Shown: one piece after another, positions 1 to 5,796 of the stretch | Layout of the letters: the number at the start of each line of letters is the position of its first letter | How positions within the stretch are numbered: the first letter of the stretch is position 1 | Made by a program: the position numbers and the translations under genes | The notes under the pieces: generated by a model | Database searches by the model: none | What the model was told of the DNA's origin: nothing | What the model saw: only the letters and a program-made list of their open reading frames with translations | DNA from: Patulibacter sp. | GTDB taxonomy: Bacteria; Actinomycetota; Thermoleophilia; Solirubrobacterales; Solirubrobacteraceae | Direction of reading: 5' to 3' | Assembly: GCA_023268575.1 (NCBI GenBank) | Contig: JALRCL010000847.1 | Location: forward strand, 1 to 10,610 | DNA: 10,610 nucleotides

Positions 1-220
1 CGGCGACCGTGGCGCCCGACACCGGGCGGCCGTCCTCGTCGCGGATCGTGCCGACGGTCACGCCATGGGCGGGGTCGGGCACGTCCCACGAGTCGGCGGC
101 GGCCGCGACGGGGGTCAGGAGCATCCCGACCAGCGCGGCGACCAGCGGCCACGCCGACCGGCGGGGGCGGCGCGCGGCCGCGCCGCGACCGCCGGCCCTG
201 CGTGGCGCGCGGGAGCGCAT
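1..220 (-). CDS. Secreted protein, N-terminal fragment, with start of a carboxypeptidase-regulatory-like fold (partial)
   Basis: The minus strand from the ATG at 220 runs open to the window edge, giving 73 residues. The N-terminus is strongly basic (about 23 residues rich in R, G and A), then hydrophobic (WPLVAALVGMLLTPVAAAA), with a plausible signal-peptidase cleavage after AAA before DSWDVPDP. The mature part then reads GTIRDEDGRPVSGATVA, the usual opening strand of carboxypeptidase-regulatory-like beta-sandwich domains (xGxVxDxxGxPVxGAxV) found in many secreted proteins. An ATG at 230 is in another frame. The only ribosome-binding signal is a weak GGGA 6 bases ahead. It lies 71 bp downstream of the dehydrogenase gene on the same strand and may share its transcript. 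The function cannot be told from this fragment. Confidence 0.7.
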   Translation of the reverse strand, partial: MRSRAPRRAGGRGAAARRPRRSAWPLVAALVGMLLTPVAAAADSWDVPDPAHGVTVGTIRDEDGRPVSGATVA

Positions 221-291
221 GGTGTCCCATCGGCGCCGGATGGCCCGCGCTTGAGTGGCGGACCGTGACTGCGCCTCGCGGCGGCCTGCGC

Positions 292-1881
292 TCAGCGGCG
301 GAGGGTCCCGCCGGAGGCGCGCACGACGGTCGCGCCGCCGGTCGGGCGGGCAACGACCCGGACGACGATCCGGCGCGACGCGGTCCGGCGCAGCAGGCGC
401 CGACCGCGCGCGTCGGCGCGGATCGCCCAGGTGCGCGTCGTGCCGCGGGGAACGGTGCGGGTCGTCCGGGACAGGCGCGGCCCGCGCGAGCTGCGCAGCC
501 GCAGCTCGACCGTGACGCGCCCCGCCGGCAGGGCCGCGCGCGTGGTGGCACCACGGCCGACGCGCAGTCGGCGCTTGCCCAGGCGGGTCGCGGCGGTGCG
601 CAGGCCGCGGGCCAGGCGGGCCGACGCCGTGGTGGCCGACGGCACCGCGGGGGTGCCCGAGCCGCCGGTCCCGCCCCCGGTGCCGCCGCCCGGGTCGCCG
701 CCGCCCGGGCCGCCGCCGGGACCGGCCGGCGGGTCGGCCGCGTCGCTGCCGCCGGGGGTGGGCTCGCTCAGGGGGAGCCGCAGGAGCTTCGCGGCGTTGC
801 CGTCCTGGGCGACCAGCAGGTGATCGCCGCGCGCGACGGCGACCCGCAGCCGGCCGAGGCCCTGCAGATGCTGGGCCTGGCCGATCACCGCACCGGCGCG
901 CACGTCGAAGCGCCGCAGCTGGGAGCCGCGCAGGAACGGCGCGTAGAGGCTGCCGTCGCGACCGACCGCGACGTCGCCCGGCGCCCAGGCCCCGTCGTCG
1001 GGGGCGTAGGCGAGTGGCGCGATCGTGCCCGCCCGCGTCATCGGCCCGGACACGAGCGGCCAGCCGTAGTTGCCGCCGCGCACGATGAGGTTCAGCTCGT
1101 CCCGGCCCTGCTGGTCGTTGCCGCCCGGGTAGGCAGCGCCGTGCTGCTCGCCCGTGGGGCCGTGCTCGGTCTCCCACAGCCGGCCGGCGGCGTCGAAGGC
1201 GATGCCCTGGGGATGGCGGTGGCCGAGCGACCAGACGTACCGGGCGTTGCCGCCCTCCGCCGCGAACGGGTTGTCGGCGGCCGGCGCGAGCTCGCTCTCG
1301 CTGCCGGAGGGTGGCGCGAAGCGCAGGATCTTGCCGTTGAGCGACCCGTGGTCCTGCGGGCGCGCCGGCTGGTGGATGTCGCCGGTCGTGACGTAGAGCG
1401 CGCCGTCGGGCCCGAACGCCATCCGCCCGCCGTCGTGGTTGCCGTCGGAGTCGATGCCGCGGAAGACCTGCTGCTCGACGACGAGCCGCGAGCCCTCGTC
1501 GCGCAGGCGCCAGATCCCGCTCGTGCCGGTCGCCGGCCCGGTCCCGTCCGGATCGGCCGAGCGGACCGCGTAGAGGTAGAGCCTGCGGTTCGTCGCGTAG
1601 CCCGGGTGCAGGACGAGGCCCAGGAGCTTCGTCGCGTCGGGCGCGACCGCGCTGCGCGCCAGCACGCTGCCGGTCTGCAGGCGATCCTGGGCGTCGAGGA
1701 CGCGCACCCCCTGGTCGCGCTCGACGACGAGGGTCCGCCCGTCGGGGGTCGGCGCGACCTCCCACGGCGTGCGCAGGCCCTCGGCGACCGTCACCGGGTC
1801 GCCGGTCGGAACCGCCCCGGCGGCCGCCGGCAGGAGGAGCGACGCGAGCGCGCCGGCGAGCAGGACGGGAGCGCGGGCCAT
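292..1881 (-). CDS. Secreted PQQ-dependent sugar dehydrogenase family protein (glucose/sorbosone dehydrogenase) with Arg-rich C-terminal module
   Basis: 529 residues. Residues 1-23 are a signal peptide (MARAPVLLAGALASLLLPAA, cut near AGA-VP). Residues 25-372 form the six-bladed propeller of soluble aldose sugar dehydrogenases. Family motifs seen in order: NHDGGRMAFGPDG (148-160) with the His expected in the active site, LNGKILR (181-187), WSLGHRHPQG (217-226), WETEHGP (236-242), DELNLI (261-266) and GGNYGWP (269-275). Such enzymes oxidise sugars outside the membrane using PQQ and calcium; the substrate here is not predictable. A Gly/Pro-rich linker (about 374-415) leads to a very basic tail (424-529, about 30 Arg) of beta-type pattern, not part of the enzyme family and perhaps wall-binding. 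I chose the ATG at 1881, not the open-frame ATG at 1986, because it begins the signal peptide and has GGAGGTGGG upstream. No PQQ biosynthesis genes are in view. Confidence 0.9.
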   Translation of the reverse strand: MARAPVLLAGALASLLLPAAAGAVPTGDPVTVAEGLRTPWEVAPTPDGRTLVVERDQGVRVLDAQDRLQTGSVLARSAVAPDATKLLGLVLHPGYATNRRLYLYAVRSADPDGTGPATGTSGIWRLRDEGSRLVVEQQVFRGIDSDGNHDGGRMAFGPDGALYVTTGDIHQPARPQDHGSLNGKILRFAPPSGSESELAPAADNPFAAEGGNARYVWSLGHRHPQGIAFDAAGRLWETEHGPTGEQHGAAYPGGNDQQGRDELNLIVRGGNYGWPLVSGPMTRAGTIAPLAYAPDDGAWAPGDVAVGRDGSLYAPFLRGSQLRRFDVRAGAVIGQAQHLQGLGRLRVAVARGDHLLVAQDGNAAKLLRLPLSEPTPGGSDAADPPAGPGGGPGGGDPGGGTGGGTGGSGTPAVPSATTASARLARGLRTAATRLGKRRLRVGRGATTRAALPAGRVTVELRLRSSRGPRLSRTTRTVPRGTTRTWAIRADARGRRLLRRTASRRIVVRVVARPTGGATVVRASGGTLRR

Positions 1882-1940
1882 GGAACGCTGTTCCCACCTC
1901 CGGCCGATCCGCAAACGGCCGGGTCGCGCGCCGCCGGGTC

Positions 1941-1989
1941 CTGGTGCGTCGCACGAGCCCCGGCCCCCGGGGCGGACGCGACGCACCAG
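1941..1989 (-). terminator. Nested hairpin, probable terminator of the YunG-like gene
   Basis: A perfect 12-bp inverted repeat (CTGGTGCGTCGC at 1941-1952, GCGACGCACCAG at 1978-1989) encloses a second perfect 7-bp stem (GCCCCGG 1957-1963, CCGGGGC 1967-1973) with a CCC loop. It begins 19 bp after the stop codon of the minus-strand gene at 2009-2449 and lies upstream of the dehydrogenase start. No U-tract follows in either direction, which is common in GC-rich actinobacteria, so termination is inferred from stem strength and position. It could instead be a leader structure of the dehydrogenase mRNA. Confidence 0.55.
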
Positions 1990-2008
1990 CCCGGGTCCCG
2001 GCCGGCCG

Positions 2009-2449
2009 TCAGCGCGGGTCGATCCGGGACCGGTCGATCTCGATGCCGAGCCGCTCCTCGACCCGCTGGGCCAGGAGCCGGTGGCGGTGCGGGTCGCCGG
2101 CGATCACCGGCTCGGTCACGAGCGGGGTCGCGAGCTGCTCGCCGTCGCGGAACTGGTCGAACGAGATGTCGACCTCCTTGCCGTCGGGCAGCCGGTTCCA
2201 GGCGTGGCCGTCCGGCGTGCGCTCGCCGTGGCGGTCGAGGACCGTGGCGATGAGGATCTCCCCGCCGTAGACGGCCCGGATGACGAGCGCCGAGACCGCG
2301 CACTGGCCGAGCGCCGGGTTCTCCGGCGTCCACTGGTCGGGGTCGTCGCTCGTGTCGCGACCCCAGGACGCGCGCAGCGCCTCCTCGAGCGCGTCGAGCG
2401 TCGGCTGGTGGGAGGAGCCCTCGGGCTCCGGGGGCGGAGCGTCGCTCAT
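2009..2449 (-). CDS. Small cytosolic protein, YunG-like family, function unknown
   Basis: 146 residues, no signal peptide or membrane segment. The centre reads WTPENPALGQC (40-50), AVSALVIRAVYGGEIL (51-66), GHAWNRLPDG (81-90), then KEVDISFDQF (91-100). This order of a Cys after a Gly/Gln, a GGE strand, a His next to Trp/Asn, and an Asp before a D-x-S/T-x-x-QF segment recalls the YunG family of Bacillus and other bacteria, whose role is not established. C50, H82 and D94 are spaced as in a papain-like catalytic triad, but catalysis is only an inference. The start at 2449 has no clear ribosome-binding site; a CACGAT box ends 6 bases ahead, so the mRNA may be nearly leaderless. It is divergent from the EcsC-like gene with 97 bp between starts. 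Confidence 0.75.
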   Translation of the reverse strand: MSDAPPPEPEGSSHQPTLDALEEALRASWGRDTSDDPDQWTPENPALGQCAVSALVIRAVYGGEILIATVLDRHGERTPDGHAWNRLPDGKEVDISFDQFRDGEQLATPLVTEPVIAGDPHRHRLLAQRVEERLGIEIDRSRIDPR

Positions 2450-2502
2450 CGGTCGATCGTGGCACGCCGCGTCCGGTTCCGGTGGGACTCGGCCTCCGCG
2501 GG

Positions 2503-2508
2503 TACCCT
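2503..2508 (+). promoter_or_regulatory. Probable -10 box TACCCT of the EcsC-like gene
   Basis: TACCCT fits the actinobacterial TAnnnT -10 pattern and sits inside the 8-bp palindrome GGGTACCC (2500-2507). Transcription would begin near 2515-2518, at or next to the ATG of the short upstream ORF at 2518. The box closely resembles the one ahead of purC (gggTAGCCTgc), which supports it. No convincing -35 element is visible. Confidence 0.5.
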
Positions 2509-2517
2509 GCAGCCGTC

Positions 2518-2550
2518 ATGGGGAGCCCGAGCGTCGGACCACGTCGATGA
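2518..2550 (+). CDS. Possible leaderless upstream ORF of 10 codons overlapping the next start
   Basis: ATG at 2518 lies 9 bases after the TACCCT box and encodes MGSPSVGPRR followed by TGA. The stop at 2548-2550 overlaps the ATG at 2547-2549 of the downstream gene as ATGA, an arrangement typical of translational coupling. The downstream gene lacks a good ribosome-binding site of its own, so ribosomes ending this short frame could restart on it. No composition or conservation evidence is available at this length, so it could be chance. Confidence 0.35.
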   Translation: MGSPSVGPRR

Positions 2551-3218
2551 GCGGCGCACCCCGGCTGCCGCTGCGTCCGCGGCAGGTCGCCGCGCTCGTG
2601 CGCGCGGTGAAGGACGAGGAGGACGCGCCTCCGCGCGTCGGCCGGCTCCCGGCGATCCCCGAGCGCGTGCTCGTGGCGCTCGTGGCCGAGCTGCGGGCCG
2701 AGCGCGAGGACGCCGATCCGGCGCGCCCGAAGGACGCCCGCAAGCGCGCGCGCCGGCTCGCCGCGGTGACCGGCCTCGCGGGGCTGCCGGGGCGGGTCTC
2801 CGGCGAGGCGCTGGCGGTGATCGAGGAGGCGCGCGCGGCGGTGACGCTCGCCGCCGCGCTCGGCGCGCCGCGCGACGACGCGCAGCTGGCGGCCGACCTG
2901 CTCGTCGTCTGGGGCCTCGTCGAGGATCAGGCCGAGGCCGAGGCGATCACCGCGGGCACGGGGAGCCGCTCGCTCCTGGACCTCGAGGCCGGACGAGCGG
3001 CGGGCGCGGTCACCGACCTCGTGCCCGACGAGTGGACGCCGTGGAGCACGCTGCGCTTCCTCTGGCGCGTGCGGAAGGTCCGCGACGTCGTGCCGGAGTC
3101 GCTGCAGCCCGGCGTGCGGGCGATCCCGATCGTCGGCGCGGTGCCGGCGGCCTTCGGCGCGAGCCGCGAGATGAAGGCGTTCCAGAAGCGGTTCCGCCGG
3201 CATCTCGCGGGTCGCTGA
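2547..3218 (+). CDS. EcsC-like protein of unknown function
   Basis: 223 residues, soluble-looking, helical and charged. Residues 9-70 are basic/acidic helices. Residues 71-130 (AAVTGLAGLPGRVSGEAL, then an Ala-rich helix, LGAPRDDAQLAADLLVVWGL) recall the 'TGLPGG ... aadL' core of the EcsC family, and residues 189-205 (GVRAIPIVGAVPAAFGA) recall its closing 'iPvvGAviGA' hydrophobic segment. The match is by eye and weak. EcsC proteins were named from the Bacillus ecs ABC-transporter operon; no molecular role is established. The open frame extends upstream, but the ATG at 2547 is preferred because it follows the promoter-like box and gives sensible composition. It ends 5 bp before the convergent clpP stop, too short for a separate terminator. 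Confidence 0.65.
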   Translation: MSGAPRLPLRPRQVAALVRAVKDEEDAPPRVGRLPAIPERVLVALVAELRAEREDADPARPKDARKRARRLAAVTGLAGLPGRVSGEALAVIEEARAAVTLAAALGAPRDDAQLAADLLVVWGLVEDQAEAEAITAGTGSRSLLDLEAGRAAGAVTDLVPDEWTPWSTLRFLWRVRKVRDVVPESLQPGVRAIPIVGAVPAAFGASREMKAFQKRFRRHLAGR

Positions 3219-3223
3219 GCGGT

Positions 3224-3835
3224 CTAGGCCAGTCCCGCGCCGGCCCCCACGGTCGCGCGGTGGGCGATCACGCGGTCGATGAGGCCGTAGGCGCGAGCCT
3301 CCTCGGGCGAGAGGAAGCGGTCGCGCTCGATGTCGAGGTGGATCCGCTCCTGCTCCTGTCCGGTGTGCTCGGCGTAGAGCTGCTCGATCCGCTCGCGCAT
3401 CCAGAGCATCTCGCGGGCATGGATCTCGATGTCGGAGCTCTGGCCCTGCAGGCCTCCGTGCGGCTGGTGCACGAGGATCCGGCTGTTCGGCAGCGCGGCG
3501 CGCTTGCCCGGCGCGCCGCCGCAGAGGACGATCGACCCGCCGGACATCGCGATCCCGCAGCAGATCGTCGCGACGTCGCAGCGGACGTACTGCATCGCGT
3601 CGTAGATCGCGAGGCTCGCGTAGACGTCGCCGCCGGGCGAGTTTACGTAGAGCTGGATGTCCTTGTCGGGCGCGTCGGCCTCGAGGTGCAGCAGCTGGGC
3701 GACGACGAGGTTCGCCACGTCGGCGTCGATCTGGCTGCCGAGGAAGACCGCGCGGTCGTTCAGCAGGCGGGAGTAGATGTCGAACGAGCGCTCGCCGCGC
3801 GAGTGCTGCTCGACGACCATCGGGACGAGGGGCAT
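3224..3835 (-). CDS. clpP: ATP-dependent Clp protease proteolytic subunit ClpP
   Basis: 203 residues, full length for the family. ClpP forms two stacked heptameric rings that degrade proteins unfolded by ClpX or ClpC. The start region (MPLVPMVVEQHSRGERSFDI) is typical, as are NSPGGDV (65-71), ALPNSRILVHQP (114-125) and the GLIDRV end (184-189). The catalytic triad is S98, H123 and D172 (in ERDRFLS). The nucleophile loop reads GIAMSGGS where most family members have A-S-M-G, so the Met after the catalytic Ser is Gly. The ATG at 3835 is preceded by GGAGG with a 4-base gap. No clpX, tig or second clpP is adjacent, so this is a stand-alone copy. It is divergent from the SRPBCC/arsR operon and shares its operator-like control region. 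Confidence 0.95.
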   Translation of the reverse strand: MPLVPMVVEQHSRGERSFDIYSRLLNDRAVFLGSQIDADVANLVVAQLLHLEADAPDKDIQLYVNSPGGDVYASLAIYDAMQYVRCDVATICCGIAMSGGSIVLCGGAPGKRAALPNSRILVHQPHGGLQGQSSDIEIHAREMLWMRERIEQLYAEHTGQEQERIHLDIERDRFLSPEEARAYGLIDRVIAHRATVGAGAGLA

Positions 3836-3860
3836 GGGGCCTCCGGGATCGGTGGTAGGT

Positions 3861-3876
3861 GCAACCGTGAGGTTGC
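3861..3876. promoter_or_regulatory. Operator-like dyad GCAACC-N4-GGTTGC (O1)
   Basis: Perfect 6-bp arms GCAACC (3861-3866) and GGTTGC (3871-3876) around GTGA. The core GCAAC-N6-GTTGC is identical to the centre of the larger inverted repeat at 3888-3923, with centres 37 bp apart. It would lie just after the predicted clpP transcription start, where a bound repressor could block elongation. In RNA it could also form a small hairpin in the clpP leader. Confidence 0.55.
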
Positions 3877-3887
3877 GCGTCAGCCCG

Positions 3888-3923
3888 GACCTTACACGCA
3901 ACTTCCGAGTTGCGTGTAAGGTC
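3888..3923. promoter_or_regulatory. Perfect 16-bp inverted repeat with mirror-image -10 boxes (operator O2 / divergent promoter)
   Basis: GACCTTACACGCAACT (3888-3903) and AGTTGCGTGTAAGGTC (3908-3923) are exact reverse complements around TCCG. Each arm carries TAAGGT, a TAnnnT -10 candidate reading outward: plus strand 3917-3922 toward the SRPBCC start at 3962, minus strand 3894-3889 toward clpP at 3835. Leaders would be about 33 and 47 bases. The sites are so close that the -35 region of one overlaps the -10 of the other. The centre repeats the O1 motif GCAAC-N6-GTTGC. The ArsR-type regulator encoded downstream is the natural candidate to bind it; this is an inference. It is not a likely terminator, since it lies between two divergent starts. 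Confidence 0.7.
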
Positions 3924-3961
3924 GTCGTCGACCCCGGCCACCACCCGCCGAAGGACCCGCG

Positions 3962-4408
3962 ATGACCCAGCCGCCCCACGGCCGCCCGCCGGCCACGCCC
4001 GATCTCGTCGAGGACGCGGTGCGCCGCGAGCGGCTGCTGCCCGCGGCCCGCGAGGAGGCCTGGACGATGCTCGCCACGTACGAGGGCCTGGAGCGCTGGC
4101 TCGCCGACGACGTCGACGTCGAGCTGCGTCCGGGCGCGCGGGGCCGGATGACCGTCGACGGGTGCGAGCGCGAGGTCGAGATCGACGAGGTCGTGCCCGG
4201 ACGGCGCCTCGCGCTGACCTGGTGCGGCGTGGGCGAGGAGCCGGCCGTCGTCGACGTGACCCTCGACGACGCGCCCGGCGGGACCCGGGTCGTGGTCGTC
4301 GAGCTGCCGCTGCGCGCGCTCCGCGCCGTTGCGGTCCCCGGGCACGCGCCGGCCGCCGGCCGTCGCGGCGGCGCCGCGCCGCAGGCCCGAGCCCTCGCCC
4401 GGGCGTGA
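3962..4408 (+). CDS. SRPBCC/AHSA1-type START-fold protein, co-operonic with ArsR regulator
   Basis: 148 residues, no signal peptide. The pattern fits a START-like (SRPBCC, AHSA1-related) fold: a first strand RRERLLPAAREEAWTMLAT (21-39), LERWLADDVDVELRPGARG (43-61), strand pairs EVEIDEVVPGRRLALTWCG (71-89), AVVDVTLDD (95-103), and GGTRVVVVELPL (106-117). Such proteins bind hydrophobic ligands or assist Hsp90-like partners; many are uncharacterised. Residues after about 125 are low-complexity (Ala, Gly, Arg), shorter than the usual C-terminal helix, but no frameshift that restores a better end is visible. GAAGGA lies 6 bases ahead of the ATG. The stop overlaps the GTG of the next gene (GTGA), so the two are translationally coupled. 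Pairing with an ArsR gene is common, although usually the regulator comes first. Confidence 0.75.
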   Translation: MTQPPHGRPPATPDLVEDAVRRERLLPAAREEAWTMLATYEGLERWLADDVDVELRPGARGRMTVDGCEREVEIDEVVPGRRLALTWCGVGEEPAVVDVTLDDAPGGTRVVVVELPLRALRAVAVPGHAPAAGRRGGAAPQARALARA

Positions 4409-4761
4409 CCCCGGTTCCCGGACCGCCGCCGGCGGCGGCCGCCGAGCGCGACCGCTGCGCCGGGGCCGTCTTCGCCGCGCTCGCCGACCCGACCCGCCGG
4501 CAGGTCGTGCGCGCCCTCGCCGATCGCCCGACGGTCACCGCGTCGGCGCTCGCGGGGGAGCTGCCGATGAGCCGCCAGGCGGTCGCCAAGCACCTCGCCG
4601 TGCTCGCGGACGCCGGGCTCGTGACGGCGGCCCGGGAAGGGCGCGAGACGCGGTTCCGGCTGACCCCCGAGCCGCTGCACGACGCGGTCCGCTGGATCGC
4701 CGGCGCCGGCGCGCGCTGGGACGACCGCCTCGCGCGCCTCGAGCGCGAGCTCGGCGGCTGA
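4405..4761 (+). CDS. ArsR-type winged-helix transcriptional regulator
   Basis: 118 residues from the GTG at 4405, which overlaps the TGA of the upstream gene. The winged-helix core is clear: FAALADPTRRQVVRALAD (23-40), the recognition helix in MSRQAVAKHLAVLADAGLV (55-73), and the wing AAREGRETRFRLTPEPL (75-91). The C-terminal helix 93-116 probably makes the dimer. The only cysteine is C18, so the CxC metal-binding motif of arsenic sensors is missing; this belongs to the non-metal ArsR group often paired with SRPBCC proteins. It probably represses its own operon, with the dyads at 3861-3923 as candidate targets. It ends 6 bp before the stop of the convergent LysR gene. Confidence 0.88.
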   Translation: MTPVPGPPPAAAAERDRCAGAVFAALADPTRRQVVRALADRPTVTASALAGELPMSRQAVAKHLAVLADAGLVTAAREGRETRFRLTPEPLHDAVRWIAGAGARWDDRLARLERELGG

Positions 4762-4767
4762 GCGCCG

Positions 4768-5694
4768 TCAGGCCGCGGTCGGGCGCGCCTCGAGCCAGCG
4801 CCAGAGCCGGCGCGCGGGCTCGCTGCCGGTGACCGAGGTCGAGGAGCTGCGGCGCCGGACGGCGCGCAGCTCGCGATGCATGTCGGCGCCCTCCACCCGC
4901 GCGGTCGCCAGGCGCCCGGCCTCGACCTCGCGCCCGACGGCCAGCGGCGAGAGCAGCGCGAACCCGCCGCCGGACGCCACCGACCGCTTCACCGCCTCGA
5001 GGCTCATCGCCTCCAGCGCCGGGCGCAGGGACACGCCGGCGGCGGCCAGCGCGTGCTCGGCGACCGTCCGCGTGCCGGACTCCGGCTCGCGCGTGAGGTA
5101 CGCCTCGGACACGAGGACGCCGACGGGGACGCTGTCGCGGTGCGCCCACGGGTGGTCGGCGGCGACGACGGCCACGAGCTCGTCGCGGCCGACCACCAGC
5201 GTCTCCAGGCCCGTCGCCGGCTGGTCGTGCTCGACGAACCCGAGGTCGACCTCGCCGTCGCGGACCGCCTGCAGGACGGCCGGGGAGTTCGAGATCGTCA
5301 CCGCCGCGCGCACCGGCGGACCGCCCGAGCGGCGGTGCTCGGCCAGCCACTCCGGCACGAGGTACTCGCCGACGGTGTGGCTCGCGGCGATCCGCAGGGT
5401 CTCCTGGCGCTCCGTGCGCTCGGCGCGGACGAGATCGGCGGCGCGGTGCAGGACGTCGAGGGCGCGCTTGGCCTCGGGGTAGAGCAGCGCGCCGGCGGGC
5501 GTGGGGCGCACGCCGAAGCGCCCGCGCTCCAGCAGGAGCGAGCCGAGCTGCGCCTCGAGTCGGGCGATCCGCTTCGTCACCGCCGACTGGGTCAGGTCGA
5601 GCGCCTCGGCCGCCCCGCTCATCGTGCCCGTCTCGACCGCGGCCACGAGCGCCTCGAGGTCGTGCGTCGCCGGGGGTGCGGGTCGCTCGCTCAT
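4768..5694 (-). CDS. LysR-family transcriptional regulator
   Basis: 308 residues, normal family length. The N-terminal winged helix covers about 11-70 (DLEALVAAVETGTMSGAAEA, then LTQSAVTKRIARLEAQLGSL, then RPTPAGALLYPEA), with the usual linker helix to about 95. The effector-binding domain runs from 98 (ETLRIAASHTVGEYLVPEWL) through VDLGFVE and GGGFALLSPLAVGREVEAG to the end, as in the LysR substrate-binding fold. The effector cannot be predicted. The ATG at 5694 has no Shine-Dalgarno; a CATAGT box at 5704-5709 on the same strand lies 9 bases ahead, so the mRNA leader is very short or absent. It is divergent from purC with 102 bp between starts, but a purine-related role should not be assumed from this alone. 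Confidence 0.93.
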   Translation of the reverse strand: MSERPAPPATHDLEALVAAVETGTMSGAAEALDLTQSAVTKRIARLEAQLGSLLLERGRFGVRPTPAGALLYPEAKRALDVLHRAADLVRAERTERQETLRIAASHTVGEYLVPEWLAEHRRSGGPPVRAAVTISNSPAVLQAVRDGEVDLGFVEHDQPATGLETLVVGRDELVAVVAADHPWAHRDSVPVGVLVSEAYLTREPESGTRTVAEHALAAAGVSLRPALEAMSLEAVKRSVASGGGFALLSPLAVGREVEAGRLATARVEGADMHRELRAVRRRSSSTSVTGSEPARRLWRWLEARPTAA

Positions 5695-5703
5695 CCACCG
5701 CTG

Positions 5704-5721
5704 ACTATGCCACCTCGGAAT
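5704..5721 (-). promoter_or_regulatory. LysR -10 box with overlapping LysR-type T-N11-A dyad
   Basis: On the minus strand CATAGT (5704-5709) precedes the regulator ATG by 9 bases and matches the -10 consensus at four positions. Overlapping it, ATGCC-N5-GGAAT (5707-5721) is a near-palindrome containing T5708-N11-A5720, the usual form of a LysR box. This would suit negative autoregulation. The motif is short and could be chance. Confidence 0.35.
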
Positions 5722-5783
5722 GCCCGCGCGGGCGCGGTCCTCCGACGTCTCCCCGTGCGCGGGGGTCGGCCGGCTCCGGCGGG

Positions 5784-5789
5784 TAGCCT
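5784..5789 (+). promoter_or_regulatory. Probable -10 box TAGCCT of leaderless purC
   Basis: TAGCCT fits TAnnnT and ends 7 bases before the GTG at 5797, so transcription would start at or next to the start codon. No Shine-Dalgarno is visible there, in keeping with a leaderless mRNA. The flanks (gggTAGCCTgc) match the box ahead of the EcsC-like gene (gggTACCCTgc). No clear -35 element is seen. Confidence 0.6.
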
Positions 5790-5796
5790 GCCCCGC

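Noticed and set aside
1882..1986. Upstream ATG at 1986 for the dehydrogenase
   Set aside because: It would add 35 basic residues ahead of the signal peptide and begins within the hairpin; the ATG at 1881 is the natural secretion start.
202..2253. Plus-strand open frame of 683 codons over the dehydrogenase region
   Set aside because: Composition is Arg/Ala/Gly low complexity with no domain; it is the antisense shadow of the dehydrogenase and YunG-like genes, which have clear family motifs.
1769..3919. Plus-strand open frame of 716 codons
   Set aside because: It crosses several genes on both strands including clpP antisense and has no recognisable domain; it is a high-GC artefact.
3888..3923. 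Rho-independent terminator reading of the 16-bp inverted repeat
   Set aside because: It lies between two divergent starts, not after any stop codon, and has no U-tract; an operator or promoter role fits better.
4318..4404. Frameshift in the C-terminal part of the SRPBCC gene
   Set aside because: The other two frames give Arg/Pro-rich sequence with no better match to the fold, and the GTGA overlap with the next gene argues the present frame is intact.
1791..4589. Minus-strand open frame of 932 codons
   Set aside because: It overlaps clpP in the wrong frame and the EcsC-like and SRPBCC genes in antisense; composition is low complexity.
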